Notes under the pieces: generated by a model
Database searches by the model: none
What the model was told of the DNA's origin: nothing
Seen by the model: only the letters and a program-made list of their open reading frames with translations
Source: Kineosporia rhizophila
GTDB taxonomy: Bacteria > Actinomycetota > Actinomycetes > Actinomycetales > Kineosporiaceae
DNA length: 63,378 bases
Assembly (NCBI RefSeq): GCF_021277265.1
Contig: NZ_JAJSOH010000037.1
Location: 1-63,378, forward strand
Reading direction: 5' to 3'
Position numbers and translations under genes: made by a program
Shown here: positions 43,535 through 54,287 of the stretch, in pieces
Numbering within the stretch: position 1 is the stretch's first letter
How the letters are laid out: each line of letters begins with the position of its first letter

Positions 43535-43540
43535 AACCTA
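43535..43540 (-). promoter_or_regulatory. -10 box of leaderless radA
   Basis: TAGGTT (minus strand), 7 bases before GTG 43527. Confidence 0.5.
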
Positions 43541-43657
43541 CGCGGCCCCACCGACAGTCTTGCCCGGCCCCGGCCGGGAAACGCCTCGACCGCAGGCCAG
43601 GGGACACTCGGCCGGCGGCCCGCCCGGCCTTCGCGCCCGGCCGTCAGTGCATCCCGA

Positions 43658-43663
43658 TAGACT
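43658..43663 (+). promoter_or_regulatory. -10 box of leaderless disA
   Basis: TAGACT is 7 bases before GTG 43671. Confidence 0.55.
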
Positions 43664-43670
43664 TGCTCCC

Positions 43671-44753
43671 GTGGTCGCCGAGCGCACTCCCGAAGAGCTG
43701 CTGCGGTACACCCTTGCCGCCGTGGCCCCGGGCACCACGCTGCGCGACGGTCTGGAGCGCATCCTGCGGGGCCGCACCGGCGCGCTGATCGTGCTCGGTC
43801 ACGACCCGGTGGTCGAGAGCATCTGCACCGGCGGCTTCCACCTCAACGTCGGCTTCTCCGCCACCCGGCTGCGCGAGCTGGCCAAGATGGACGGCGCGAT
43901 CGTCACCGACGAGGACGGCTCGCACATCCTGCGGGCGGCCGTGCAGCTGGTGCCCGACCCGACCATCCAGACCGACGAGTCCGGCACCCGCCACCGCACC
44001 GCCGAGCGGGTGGCCAAGCAGACCGGCTACCCGGTGGTCTCGGTCAGCCAGTCGATGCGGATCATCGCGCTCTACGTGGCCGGCCGGCGTTACGTGCTCG
44101 AGGGTTCCGACGCGATCCTGGCCAAGGCCAACCAGGCCCTGGCCACGCTGGAGCGCTACAAGGCCCGGCTCGACGAGGTCACCAGCACCCTCTCCGCCCT
44201 CGAGATCGAGGATCTGGTCACCGTCCGCGACGTGTCGATCGTGATCCAGCGCCTGGAGATGGTCCGCCGCATCTCCGACGAGATCCAGCACTACGTGGTC
44301 GAACTCGGTACCGACGGCCGGCTGCTCTCGCTCCAGCTCGACGAGCTGATCGGCGGGGTCGGCCCCGACCGCGACCTGGTCATCCGCGACTACCTCGACG
44401 CCACCCGGCGGGAGCGCTCGATGCCCGAGGTGGTCACCGCCCTGGCCGAGATCGCCTCCAACGACCTGGTCGACCTCGGTCTGGTGGCCCGGGTCCTGGG
44501 CTTCGTGCAGGGCAACGACGCGCTCGACGCCTCGGTCAGCCCCAAGGGCTACCGCCTGCTCACCAAGGTCCCCCGGCTGCCCGGCGCGATCGTCGAGCGC
44601 CTGGTCGACCACTTCGGCGACCTGCAGAAACTCCTGGCCGCCAACCTCGACGACCTGATGCTCGTCGAGGGCGTCGGCGACCAGCGGGCCCGCGCGGTGC
44701 GCGAGGGCCTCTCGCGCCTGGCCGAGTCCAGCATCCTGGAGCGGTACATCTGA
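43671..44753 (+). CDS. disA: Diadenylate cyclase / DNA integrity scanning protein DisA
   Basis: A 360-residue enzyme that makes c-di-AMP from two ATP while scanning DNA for lesions. Catalytic DGA (74-76) and RHR (107-109) are intact, then a helical linker and a C-terminal helix-hairpin-helix. The GTG is placed by the leaderless box. It lies in front of mutY, so DNA-damage sensing and repair are linked. Confidence 0.95.
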   Translation: MVAERTPEELLRYTLAAVAPGTTLRDGLERILRGRTGALIVLGHDPVVESICTGGFHLNVGFSATRLRELAKMDGAIVTDEDGSHILRAAVQLVPDPTIQTDESGTRHRTAERVAKQTGYPVVSVSQSMRIIALYVAGRRYVLEGSDAILAKANQALATLERYKARLDEVTSTLSALEIEDLVTVRDVSIVIQRLEMVRRISDEIQHYVVELGTDGRLLSLQLDELIGGVGPDRDLVIRDYLDATRRERSMPEVVTALAEIASNDLVDLGLVARVLGFVQGNDALDASVSPKGYRLLTKVPRLPGAIVERLVDHFGDLQKLLAANLDDLMLVEGVGDQRARAVREGLSRLAESSILERYI

Positions 44754-44854
44754 GCCCGACACGAACTAGAGACGGGTCTGGTCACCGACGCGGTCCCGGC
44801 ACCTCCGCCACCACCCGAGGTGCGGGTCCCCGTGACCGCACCACCCCGTCCTCA

Positions 44855-45742
44855 ATCGCTGACGAAAGCCCGCTCCACCGGCCGATCCTCGACTGGTACG
44901 AGGCCAACGCCCGCGAATTGCCCTGGCGCGAGCCGGGCTGCTCGCCCTGGCTCATCCTGGTCAGCGAGATCATGCTGCAGCAGACCCCGGTCAACCGGGT
45001 GCTGCCGATCTGGCGCGAGTGGGCCGAACGCTGGCCTACCCCCGCCGACCTGGCCGATGCCTCCCCGGCCGACGTGATCCGGGCCTGGGGTCGGCTCGGC
45101 TACCCCCGCCGGGCGCTGCGCCTGCACCAGGCCGCCCAGGCCATCGTCGAGCGCCACAACGGCAGCGTGCCGAGCGACCACGCCGAACTGCTGGCCCTGC
45201 CCGGCATCGGCTCGTACACGGCCGCCGCAGTGGCCAGCTTCGCCTTCGGCCAGCGCCACGCCGTGCTCGACACCAACGTGCGCCGGGTCTTCGCCCGCAC
45301 CGTCTCCGGGGTCGAGTACCCGCCGCCCGCGCTCACCGCCGCCGAGACCCGGCTCGCCACCGAACTTCTGCCCGAGCAGAAGGCCCACGTCTGGGCGGTG
45401 GCAGTGATGGAACTGGGCGCTCTGATCTGCACCGCCCGCTCCCCCAAGTGCGCCGCCTGCCCGGTCTCGGCGCAGTGCGCCTGGCGGTTGGCCGGCTCAC
45501 CCCCGCACACCGGCCCGGCCCGTAAGGGGCAGGCCTGGGCCGGCACCGACCGGCAGATCCGCGGCGCCCTGATGGCCGCCCTACGGCACAGCAAGGAGCC
45601 GCTGTCGCAGCCTCAGCTGGTCATCGAGGTGCCCGACAGCGCCCTGCGCGATCCCGGGCAGCGCTCGCGGTGCCTGGCCGGACTGATCGAGGACGGACTG
45701 GTCGAACCACTGCCGGACGAGCGCTACCAACTCCCTGCCTGA
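44855..45742 (+). CDS. mutY: A/G-specific adenine glycosylase (start unclear)
   Basis: A DNA glycosylase that removes A opposite 8-oxoG. Helix-hairpin-helix LPGIGSYTAAAVASFAF, the catalytic region with VLDTNVRRVFAR, SEIMLQQTPV, and the [4Fe-4S] cluster C-x6-C-x2-C-x5-C are all intact. The first canonical in-frame start is TTG 44918, but conserved residues (HRPILDWYEANARELPW) lie before it. No ATG, GTG or TTG occurs in frame further up; the coordinate given is an ATC and is tentative. Either a rare start codon or a sequencing slip is possible. Confidence 0.85.
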   Translation: MADESPLHRPILDWYEANARELPWREPGCSPWLILVSEIMLQQTPVNRVLPIWREWAERWPTPADLADASPADVIRAWGRLGYPRRALRLHQAAQAIVERHNGSVPSDHAELLALPGIGSYTAAAVASFAFGQRHAVLDTNVRRVFARTVSGVEYPPPALTAAETRLATELLPEQKAHVWAVAVMELGALICTARSPKCAACPVSAQCAWRLAGSPPHTGPARKGQAWAGTDRQIRGALMAALRHSKEPLSQPQLVIEVPDSALRDPGQRSRCLAGLIEDGLVEPLPDERYQLPA

Positions 45743-45821
45743 GCAGCATTAGGTGAAAACCCCCACATGGGATACACGGGGCGTACGTTACGACTGCCGT
45801 CTGAACGACTTAAATCTTCGC

Positions 45822-45827
45822 TAACCT
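45822..45827 (+). promoter_or_regulatory. -10 box of leaderless ABC ATPase gene
   Basis: TAACCT is 6 bases before GTG 45834. Confidence 0.45.
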
Positions 45828-45833
45828 CGACGC

Positions 45834-46820
45834 GTGGTCCAGAACGACGGGGGGAAGCCGCGGCCTGCCCAGGCGGCCGAGGCCGAGCCTGCTGTTGCCT
45901 TCGACCACGTCGCCTTCACCCTGCGCACGGGCTGGCGGCGTCGCCGTCGGCAACTGTTCGACAGCCTGTCGTTCACCGTCACCCCTGGTGAGGCGGTAGG
46001 TCTGCTGCTCCCTGAGGGAGCGGGCAAGACCAGCCTGGCCAAGCTGGCCACCGGGATGACCCGGCCGGGCTTCGGCTCGGTGCACCTGCTCGGCCTCGAC
46101 CCGGTGCAGGCCGGGCTGGAGTCGGCCGGACGGGTCGGCGCCATCGTGAACGAGCACTCGCACCTGTGGCCCGACATCCCGCTCGAGGATGCGCTGGGCC
46201 TGCTCGCGCGCCATCTGGGCCTCGCCGAGCAGGCCGCCACCCTGCGCCACCGTCTGCTGGCCGAACGGCTCGAGCTGACCCGGGTGCTGCGGACCCGGGT
46301 GGTCGACCTGACCGTGGCTCAGCGCCGCCGCGCCGAGCTGGTGGCCGCCCTGCTGCCCGATCCGGAACTGCTGATCCTGGACGAGCCGACCCGCGGCATG
46401 GACGCGGCGAGCAAGGAGCGCATCCGCTCGGTGCTGCGCCAGGAGAACCGGATGAACGGCCGCACCCTGCTGCTGCTCACCAGCGACCTGGCCGACGTCG
46501 AGTCCACCTGCCCCCGGCTGCTGGTCGGGGTGGAAGGCCGGATCGGGTTCGACGGCAACGTGCCTGCGCTGACCGAACTGCTGGGCGCGGAGAAGGTTCT
46601 GGTGGTCGACCTGCTGGCCCCGGCCGGCCCGCTGGACGACGTTCCCGGCACCCAGCTGATCGCGGTCGAGGCCGGAGGTCTGCGGCAGCGGCTGGGCATC
46701 ACTCCCGGGCACACCACCACGGCGAAAGTGCTTGCCGACGTGGCCTCCCGGGCTCGGGTGCGGAACCTCACCCTTCAGGAGCCGGACGTCGCCGAACTGG
46801 TGCGCCGCCTGACGCTATAG
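45834..46820 (+). CDS. Orphan ABC transporter ATP-binding protein (degenerate motifs)
   Basis: A 328-residue ABC ATPase. The Walker A reads PEGAGKTS (GPNGAGKS expected), the signature is LTVAQRRRAEL where LSGGQ is usual, and the Walker B LLILDEPTRGMD is normal. No permease gene lies nearby, so it may act with a distant ABC-2 permease or have a non-transport job. A 70-residue tail after the ATPase domain resembles the C-terminal region of drug-efflux type ATPases. Its end overlaps the acetyltransferase gene by six bases. Confidence 0.8.
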   Translation: MVQNDGGKPRPAQAAEAEPAVAFDHVAFTLRTGWRRRRRQLFDSLSFTVTPGEAVGLLLPEGAGKTSLAKLATGMTRPGFGSVHLLGLDPVQAGLESAGRVGAIVNEHSHLWPDIPLEDALGLLARHLGLAEQAATLRHRLLAERLELTRVLRTRVVDLTVAQRRRAELVAALLPDPELLILDEPTRGMDAASKERIRSVLRQENRMNGRTLLLLTSDLADVESTCPRLLVGVEGRIGFDGNVPALTELLGAEKVLVVDLLAPAGPLDDVPGTQLIAVEAGGLRQRLGITPGHTTTAKVLADVASRARVRNLTLQEPDVAELVRRLTL

Positions 46821-47318
46821 CTCACGCAGCATGCGGGAGTTGCCCAGGGTGTTGGGCTTCACCCGGGCCAGGTCGAGGAACTCGGCCACGCCCTCGTCCC
46901 GCGAGCGCAGCAGTTCCAGATAGACCTCGGGCGCCACCGGCGTCCCCTCGATCTCCCGAAAACCGTGCTGCTCGAAGAACTTCACCTCGAAGGTCAGGCA
47001 GAACAACCGGGAGACGCCCAGCTCGGTGGCCTGCTCGATGAGCGTGTCGAGCAGCGCGTGCCCGACCCCGGCCCCGCGCCGGCTCGACGAGACCGCCAGC
47101 GTGCGCACCTCGGCCAGGTCTTCCCAGAGCACGTGCACTGCGCCGCACCCGATCACCTGGTCGTCGGCGTCCACCGCGACGCGGAACTCCTGGACGTCCT
47201 CGTAGTAGGTGACCCGCTCCTTGTTCAGCAGGATGCGCTCGTCGGCGTAGCCGGAGACCAGGCTCGCGATGGTGGGGACGTCGGTGGTGCGGGCACGCCG
47301 GACACGGAACTCAGCCAC
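46815..47318 (-). CDS. Amino-acid N-acetyltransferase (ArgA-like GNAT)
   Basis: A 167-residue GNAT protein: acetyl-CoA loop SSRRGAGVGHALLDTLIEQA, plus CGAVHVLWEDLAEVRTLAV and FFEQHGFREIEG. It resembles the short actinobacterial N-acetylglutamate synthase that starts arginine synthesis. GTG 47318 was chosen because the family starts with a short VxxFRVRRAR stretch; the longer frame to 47408 has no support. Confidence 0.82.
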   Translation of the reverse strand: MAEFRVRRARTTDVPTIASLVSGYADERILLNKERVTYYEDVQEFRVAVDADDQVIGCGAVHVLWEDLAEVRTLAVSSSRRGAGVGHALLDTLIEQATELGVSRLFCLTFEVKFFEQHGFREIEGTPVAPEVYLELLRSRDEGVAEFLDLARVKPNTLGNSRMLREL

Positions 47319-47448
47319 CCGTCGATGTTCCCACGCCCGGCACCCGTGCGGTGAGTCGGGAACCCCACTGCTTTTGGACGTTTGTGGGCACCCACGAAGG
47401 AAACGCACCTACATCGGTGCCCAAGCACGTCTTCAAACCACAAACGGC

Positions 47449-47483
47449 CGAAGGCCGGAACCCCCACGGGGTTCCGGCCTTCG
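47449..47483 (-). terminator. Intrinsic terminator after clpC
   Basis: A 16-bp perfect stem with CAC (minus-strand GTG) loop, 18 bases after the clpC stop, followed by a weak T-rich stretch on the minus strand. Confidence 0.85.
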
Positions 47484-47501
47484 CCGTGACAGTGCTGCGG
47501 A

Positions 47502-50027
<2,526 letters not shown>

Positions 50028-50162
50028 CTGCGCTCCTCGTGCGGTCAGTGGGGGTGAGACTGAGGTCTCGCTGACCTTATCGATGCTATCTGGGGCTACG
50101 GAAAGAAACACCCTGCGTTCTGAGAGTGAGACTGTTCCGACACCCGTGCATCGGCCAACGGA

Positions 50163-50183
50163 GCTGGAACCTTACGTGTTCCA
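50163..50183. promoter_or_regulatory. Possible operator upstream of clpC
   Basis: Two 7-bp arms CTGGAAC and GTTCCAG separated by 7 bases, about 140 bases before the clpC start. A palindromic site of unknown binder. Confidence 0.4.
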
Positions 50184-50206
50184 GGCTCGCGGCACAGCAC
50201 TTCGAT

Positions 50207-50223
50207 GTTCGCTGTCGGCGGAC
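50207..50223. promoter_or_regulatory. ClgR-type operator upstream of clpC
   Basis: GTTCGC-TGTCG-GCGGAC fits the Streptomyces ClgR consensus GTTCGC-N5-GCG; ClgR activates clp genes. About 180 bases before clpC. Confidence 0.5.
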
Positions 50224-50761
50224 AGAACCGGCACCCTTCCGGCGCTTTGCGGTCTTCGTGCCCATGTCCGGCCGGGAGCGCCGGACGCGACGCGCCGGAG
50301 GAGCCCCTCTACGCGGGCTGCCCGTCCAGAGTGCCACCCGGGATCTTCCGGCGCGCCCCCGGATCACCCACTCGGCCCCGGCCCCCTCAGGCGTCTCCCG
50401 GCCAGGAATTCGGCGGGCTTTTCACCACCCGCGCGAGGGCACCGGACACGAAGCGGACAATGCCGGATGAGCACAACGATTGCACCGTTCACTGCACAAG
50501 CAATCCTTGCAGAACAACAGGCAGCGCCGGAACGATCACACAAACTCCTCCGGCCACGTTGTCAGTACGAGCTCCGGCCGGTGATGAAGTCGGGGGGGGT
50601 TACCCGGCGGTGGGAGTCGATCGCATCACACCACCTTCCGGCACCGGTTAGACACGATCCGATCGGGGTGCCGCTTAGGTCCGGGCCGGGTCCGACAGTT
50701 TCCGGCCGGCCTTCATTCGGGCCGACCAGTGAATTCGGGAAAACGCCGAAATTCTGCGGTC

Positions 50762-50794
50762 GTCTTTTTCTCCGGCCGGCCGAGGAAAAAAGAC
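50762..50794. terminator. T-rich stem downstream of lsr2
   Basis: GTCTTTTT...AAAAAAGAC (minus-strand T-run) around a GGCC-rich core with small bulges; likely part of a two-hairpin terminator for lsr2. Confidence 0.5.
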
Positions 50795-50806
50795 CCGGCA
50801 AACGGC

Positions 50807-50841
50807 GACGGGCGCCGAACCTTCACGGTTCGGCGCCCGTC
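50807..50841 (-). terminator. Terminator hairpin of lsr2
   Basis: 15-bp perfect stem (50807-50821 with 50827-50841), TTCAC loop. On the minus strand a T-run follows about 15 bases later. It lies about 90 bases after the lsr2 stop. Confidence 0.75.
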
Positions 50842-50932
50842 CACGAACTTCACCGTGATTTCCACGGAGGTGGCGCTGCTGTTCCCCCCTGATTTCCGCC
50901 GCCGGTAACCGGCGGCGGAGACGGCGGAAGGC

Positions 50933-51268
50933 TCAGTGCGCGCCCTCGTAGGCGGCCATCACCTCGGCCGAGACCCGGCCCCGGTCACTCACCTGGTAGC
51001 CGTTCTCCCGGGCCCACGCCCGCACGTCGCCCAGATCCGCCTTGGACGAGGCCGGACGGCGCCCGCGCGGGCTTCCGGCCCGGGTGGTACGGCCACTGAC
51101 CTTGCGCGCGTGCCCCACCCACGGTGCGATCGCGTCCCGCAATGCCTCCGCATTCGCTGCGGAGAGGTCAATTTCATAGCTGACCCCGTCGAGCGAGAAC
51201 GACACCGACTCCTCGGCCTCGCCCCCGTCCAGGTCGTCAACAAGAATGACCTGCACCTTCTGCGCCAT
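50933..51268 (-). CDS. lsr2: Lsr2 nucleoid-associated silencing protein
   Basis: A 111-residue H-NS-like protein that binds AT-rich, foreign DNA in actinobacteria. N-terminal dimer domain (VQVILVDDLDG ... SVSFSLDGVSYEIDL), a basic linker (RGRRPASSK), and the C-terminal RGR-containing DNA-binding domain (SDRGRVSAEVMAAYE). ATG 51268 has an ideal AGGAG six bases upstream. It has its own TTGACA promoter. Confidence 0.95.
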   Translation of the reverse strand: MAQKVQVILVDDLDGGEAEESVSFSLDGVSYEIDLSAANAEALRDAIAPWVGHARKVSGRTTRAGSPRGRRPASSKADLGDVRAWARENGYQVSDRGRVSAEVMAAYEGAH

Positions 51269-51327
51269 CAATTACTCCTAGAAACGCCACCGGAGTCCAC
51301 CCCGGGCAGGCGAACCCATTCATGGGA

Positions 51328-51356
51328 ATGATGGAGTCGACATTCCAGCATGTCAA
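51328..51356 (-). promoter_or_regulatory. lsr2 promoter
   Basis: -35 TTGACA (51351-51356), 17-base spacer, -10 CATCAT (51328-51333), minus strand; about 60 bases before ATG 51268. Confidence 0.6.
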
Positions 51357-51440
51357 GCCAACACCTCAGCATGACCACAAATAGCCGGTGCTTAGCAGAT
51401 CTTCCGCAGCTCCGGGACTTTCTGAGTTTCCCCGGTAGTC

Positions 51441-51480
51441 GGCCGACGGGTAGCGCGTTGCGTCACCCGTTCGGCCGAAC
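51441..51480 (-). terminator. Hairpin downstream of small membrane protein gene
   Basis: 13-14-bp arms with a one-base bulge and a 13-base loop, 10 bases after the stop at 51490. Separates lysS and the small gene from lsr2. Confidence 0.6.
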
Positions 51481-51489
51481 CGGTGACAG

Positions 51490-51723
51490 TTATTGCTGTC
51501 CCGGTGTACCGGCCGGCTTCGGCGATTCACCGGGGCCGGCCGATTGCCCGGTCGATTGCGCGGTATGCGTTTGCCCCGCGGCTTTCTCGGCCGCCGCCGC
51601 CCGGCGGTCCTCGGCGGCCTGGGCCAGGCGCTCACGCCGGTCGGCCTGAAACACCGCCCGGATCGCGATCACGAAGAGGAAGAGAACACCGATCGAGGGA
51701 AAGATCGCGGCCACGTAGTCCAT
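51490..51723 (-). CDS. Small one-helix membrane protein
   Basis: A 77-residue protein with one membrane helix (about 4-22: YVAAIFPSIGVLFLFVIAIR) and a polar, Ala/Gly/Gln/Pro-rich tail, probably cytosolic. ATG 51723 has an AGGAG site about six bases before. It lies 33 bases after lysS on the same strand. Function unknown. Confidence 0.8.
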   Translation of the reverse strand: MDYVAAIFPSIGVLFLFVIAIRAVFQADRRERLAQAAEDRRAAAAEKAAGQTHTAQSTGQSAGPGESPKPAGTPGQQ

Positions 51724-51756
51724 GTCGACTCCTACGACTTCAGCGGTTGCGGGCCG

Positions 51757-53280
51757 CTATTCCGGCTTGACCAACGGGAACAGAATCGTCTCCCGGATGC
51801 CGAGCCCGGTGACCGCCATCAACAGGCGGTCCAGGCCCATGCCCATGCCTCCGGTGGGCGGCATGCCGTGCTCCATCGCCCGCAGGAAGTCCTCGTCCAG
51901 GCGCATCGCCTCGTCGTCACCGGCCGCGGCGACCTTGGCCTGGGCCACGAAGCGCTCACGCTGCACCACCGGGTCGACCAGCTCCGAGTAGCCGGTGCCG
52001 AGCTCGAACGAGCGCACGTACAGGTCCCACTTCTCGGCGACCCCGGGGGTGCTGCGGTGCGGGGCGACCAGGGTGGAGGTCTCTTCCGGGTAGTCGCGCA
52101 CGAAGGTCGGCGCGTACAGGTCCGGCACCACCAGTTCCTCGAAGAGCTCCTCGGCCAGCTTGCCCGGGCCGTACCAGCTCTCCACCTTCACGTCGTGCTT
52201 GGCGGCCAGCTCGACGAGTTCGGCCAGGTCGGTCTGCGCGGTGATCTCCCGGCCGGCGGCCTGCGACAGCGAGCCGTACATGGTGATCTGCTGCCACTCG
52301 CCGCCCAGGTCGTACTCGGTGCCGTCGGCCAGGGTCACCGTGGTGCCGCCGGCCACCGCGGTGGCGGCCGCCTGCACCAGGGTGCGGGTGAGCTCGGCCA
52401 TCGAGTCGTAGTTGCCGTAGGCCTGGTAGGCCTCGATCATCGCGAACTCCGGCGAGTGCGTGGAGTCGGCACCCTCGTTCCGGAAGTTGCGGTTGATCTC
52501 GAAGACCCGGTCGATCCCGCCGACCACCGCGCGCTTGAGGAAGAGCTCGGGGGCGATCCGCAGGAACAGCTCGAGGTCGAAGGCGTTCATGTGGGTCTTG
52601 AACGGCCGGGCCGCGGCCCCGCCGTGGATGGTCTGCAGCATCGGGGTCTCGACCTCGACGAAGTCGCGACCGTGGAACGTCTCGCGCAGCGAGCGGACCA
52701 CGGCGGCACGGGTGCGCACCACGTCGCGGGCGGCCGGGCGCACGATCAGGTCGACGTAGCGCTGCCGGACCCGGGCCTCCTCGGACATCTCCTTGTGCAG
52801 CACCGGGAGCGGGCGCAGCGCCTTGGCCGCCATCGCCCAGCGGTCAGCCATCACCGAGAGCTCACCCCGCTTGGACGAGATCACCTCACCGTGCACGGTG
52901 ACGAAGTCACCCAGGTCGACGTCGGCCTTGAAGGCGGCCAGCGCCTCGGCGCCGACCCCGTTGGCGGTGACCATCACCTGCAGCTGGGTGCCGTCGCCGT
53001 CCTGCAGCACGGCGAAGCAGAGCTTGCCCGCGTCGCGGAAGCGCATCACCCGCCCCGCCACCGAGACGATCTCGCCGCTGGAGGCGCCGGTCTCCAGCTC
53101 GGCGTGCGCGGTGCGGATCTCGGCCAGGGAGTGCGTGCGCTCGACCTCGACCGGGTACGCCGGCTTGCCCTCGGCCAGGATGCGCGCCCGCTTCTCCGCG
53201 CGGATACGCATCTGCTCGGGTACGTCCTCCCCGTTCGGGACGGGCGCGTCTGCCGGGTGGGCTGCCTGCTGTTCGGTCAC
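51757..53280 (-). CDS. lysS: Lysyl-tRNA synthetase (class II)
   Basis: A 507-residue class II aminoacyl-tRNA synthetase. N-terminal OB-fold (VSVAGRVMRFRD), motif 1 near FVEVETPML, motif 2 NRNFRNEGADSTHSPEF, motif 3 GMGLDRLLMAVTG. GTG 53280 has a possible AGGAT site and TAGGAT box eight bases before. It follows the ANTAR gene at 59 bases. Confidence 0.95.
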   Translation of the reverse strand: MTEQQAAHPADAPVPNGEDVPEQMRIRAEKRARILAEGKPAYPVEVERTHSLAEIRTAHAELETGASSGEIVSVAGRVMRFRDAGKLCFAVLQDGDGTQLQVMVTANGVGAEALAAFKADVDLGDFVTVHGEVISSKRGELSVMADRWAMAAKALRPLPVLHKEMSEEARVRQRYVDLIVRPAARDVVRTRAAVVRSLRETFHGRDFVEVETPMLQTIHGGAAARPFKTHMNAFDLELFLRIAPELFLKRAVVGGIDRVFEINRNFRNEGADSTHSPEFAMIEAYQAYGNYDSMAELTRTLVQAAATAVAGGTTVTLADGTEYDLGGEWQQITMYGSLSQAAGREITAQTDLAELVELAAKHDVKVESWYGPGKLAEELFEELVVPDLYAPTFVRDYPEETSTLVAPHRSTPGVAEKWDLYVRSFELGTGYSELVDPVVQRERFVAQAKVAAAGDDEAMRLDEDFLRAMEHGMPPTGGMGMGLDRLLMAVTGLGIRETILFPLVKPE

Positions 53281-53339
53281 GACGAGTCATCCTAGTCGGC
53301 TGCCTAGGCGCTGATCGCCCCGCCGTCAACCCCGGCCGC

Positions 53340-54119
53340 TCAGGACTGCTCGAGGATCGCGCTGGTGGTCAGGGCCGCCCAGATCCGGGCCGCGGTCTCG
53401 CGCTCGGCCGGGGTGGGGCGGACCACCAGTTCCGGGTCCTCCGGGTGCTCGGCCGCCTGACCGCCGACGTGCTCGACCAGGGCCACCGCCAGGTTGCGCA
53501 GCCGGATGTTGAAGTGCTGGCTGGCCCGGGCCAGGGCGGCGAAGGCGGCCGGGGCGTCGGCGCCGATCGCCCCCATCACGAGCCCCTTGGCCTGCTCGAT
53601 GACCCGGCGGTACTGGGTCATCTGCAGCATCTGCTGGGCCACCTGCTCCTCGCCCGCGCAGTACTCCACCACCGCCAGGGCCTGGGTGACCAGCGGCTCG
53701 TAGCGGTCGATCTCGCGCAGCACCTGGCTGTCCGGCACCCGGTCCAGGTAGACCGAGAACACGGTGGGCAGGTCGGACCCGAACTCGCCGGGGACGAAGA
53801 TCACGCCCCGGACCTGCTCGAGCAGCTTCGGCTCGACGCCGGGCAGGTCGCCCAGGCCGAGCTTGGCGTCGTCGCTGTCCGGCCGGGTGACCACGGCGTC
53901 CCGGCGGAAGGCGTCCCAGATCGGCCCGTGGGCATGTTGCCACTGCGCCGGGTCGAGTTCCGTGGCGACTCCGATCGCCGCGACGGTCTTCGGTGTCCCG
54001 CCCTCGTTCCGGCTGTCCGTCGCGACACTGAGGCCGACGCCGAGACTGCCCGGCACGGACTGCAGCGTGAACTCGAGAAGGCTTGTCAGCAGGTCGTTCC
54101 CGAACTCGCGGATGGTCAA
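53340..54119 (-). CDS. GAF/ANTAR-domain RNA-binding regulator
   Basis: A 259-residue protein: N-terminal GAF-like sensor (about 1-160, with LLTSLLEFTLQSVPGSLGVGLSVATD) and a C-terminal ANTAR domain (about 178-235, MLQMTQYRRVIEQAKGLVMGAIG...RLRNLAVALVEHV). ANTAR proteins bind paired RNA hairpins to control transcription termination. TTG 54119 has an AAAGGA site about seven bases before; the longer frame to 54170 lacks one. Target unknown. Confidence 0.8.
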   Translation of the reverse strand: MTIREFGNDLLTSLLEFTLQSVPGSLGVGLSVATDSRNEGGTPKTVAAIGVATELDPAQWQHAHGPIWDAFRRDAVVTRPDSDDAKLGLGDLPGVEPKLLEQVRGVIFVPGEFGSDLPTVFSVYLDRVPDSQVLREIDRYEPLVTQALAVVEYCAGEEQVAQQMLQMTQYRRVIEQAKGLVMGAIGADAPAAFAALARASQHFNIRLRNLAVALVEHVGGQAAEHPEDPELVVRPTPAERETAARIWAALTTSAILEQS

Positions 54120-54287
54120 AGAAGGATCCTTTCGAAGGCGGCGGCCGGACGACCGCCGGTCTCCCAGCATCAGGCTTCAGCGCGCGCAAAGCGATCACAG
54201 CTGCCAGGCTCGAACGAGTAGCGGCAGCGGCGGCCGACCTGCACGGCCGGAGGTCGCGCCGGTCGATGAGAGGAAGATGATCAGGTT

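Larger units (their letters stand above)
50028..50932. other. 905-base intergenic region between clpC and lsr2
   Basis: Holds the clpC promoter region (ClgR-type site 50207-50223, inverted repeat CTGGAAC...GTTCCAG at 50163-50183) and the lsr2 terminator zone (50762-50841). Short open frames in it have no conserved features; I see no gene. Confidence 0.55.

Noticed and set aside
44820..45077. Frame-shifted start for mutY at GTG 44820
   Set aside because: The protein from that frame has no MutY motifs; kept only as evidence for a possible indel.
50086..50367. Minus-strand open frame of 93 codons upstream of clpC
   Set aside because: No conserved features, no ribosome site, and it overlaps the proposed ClgR operator.
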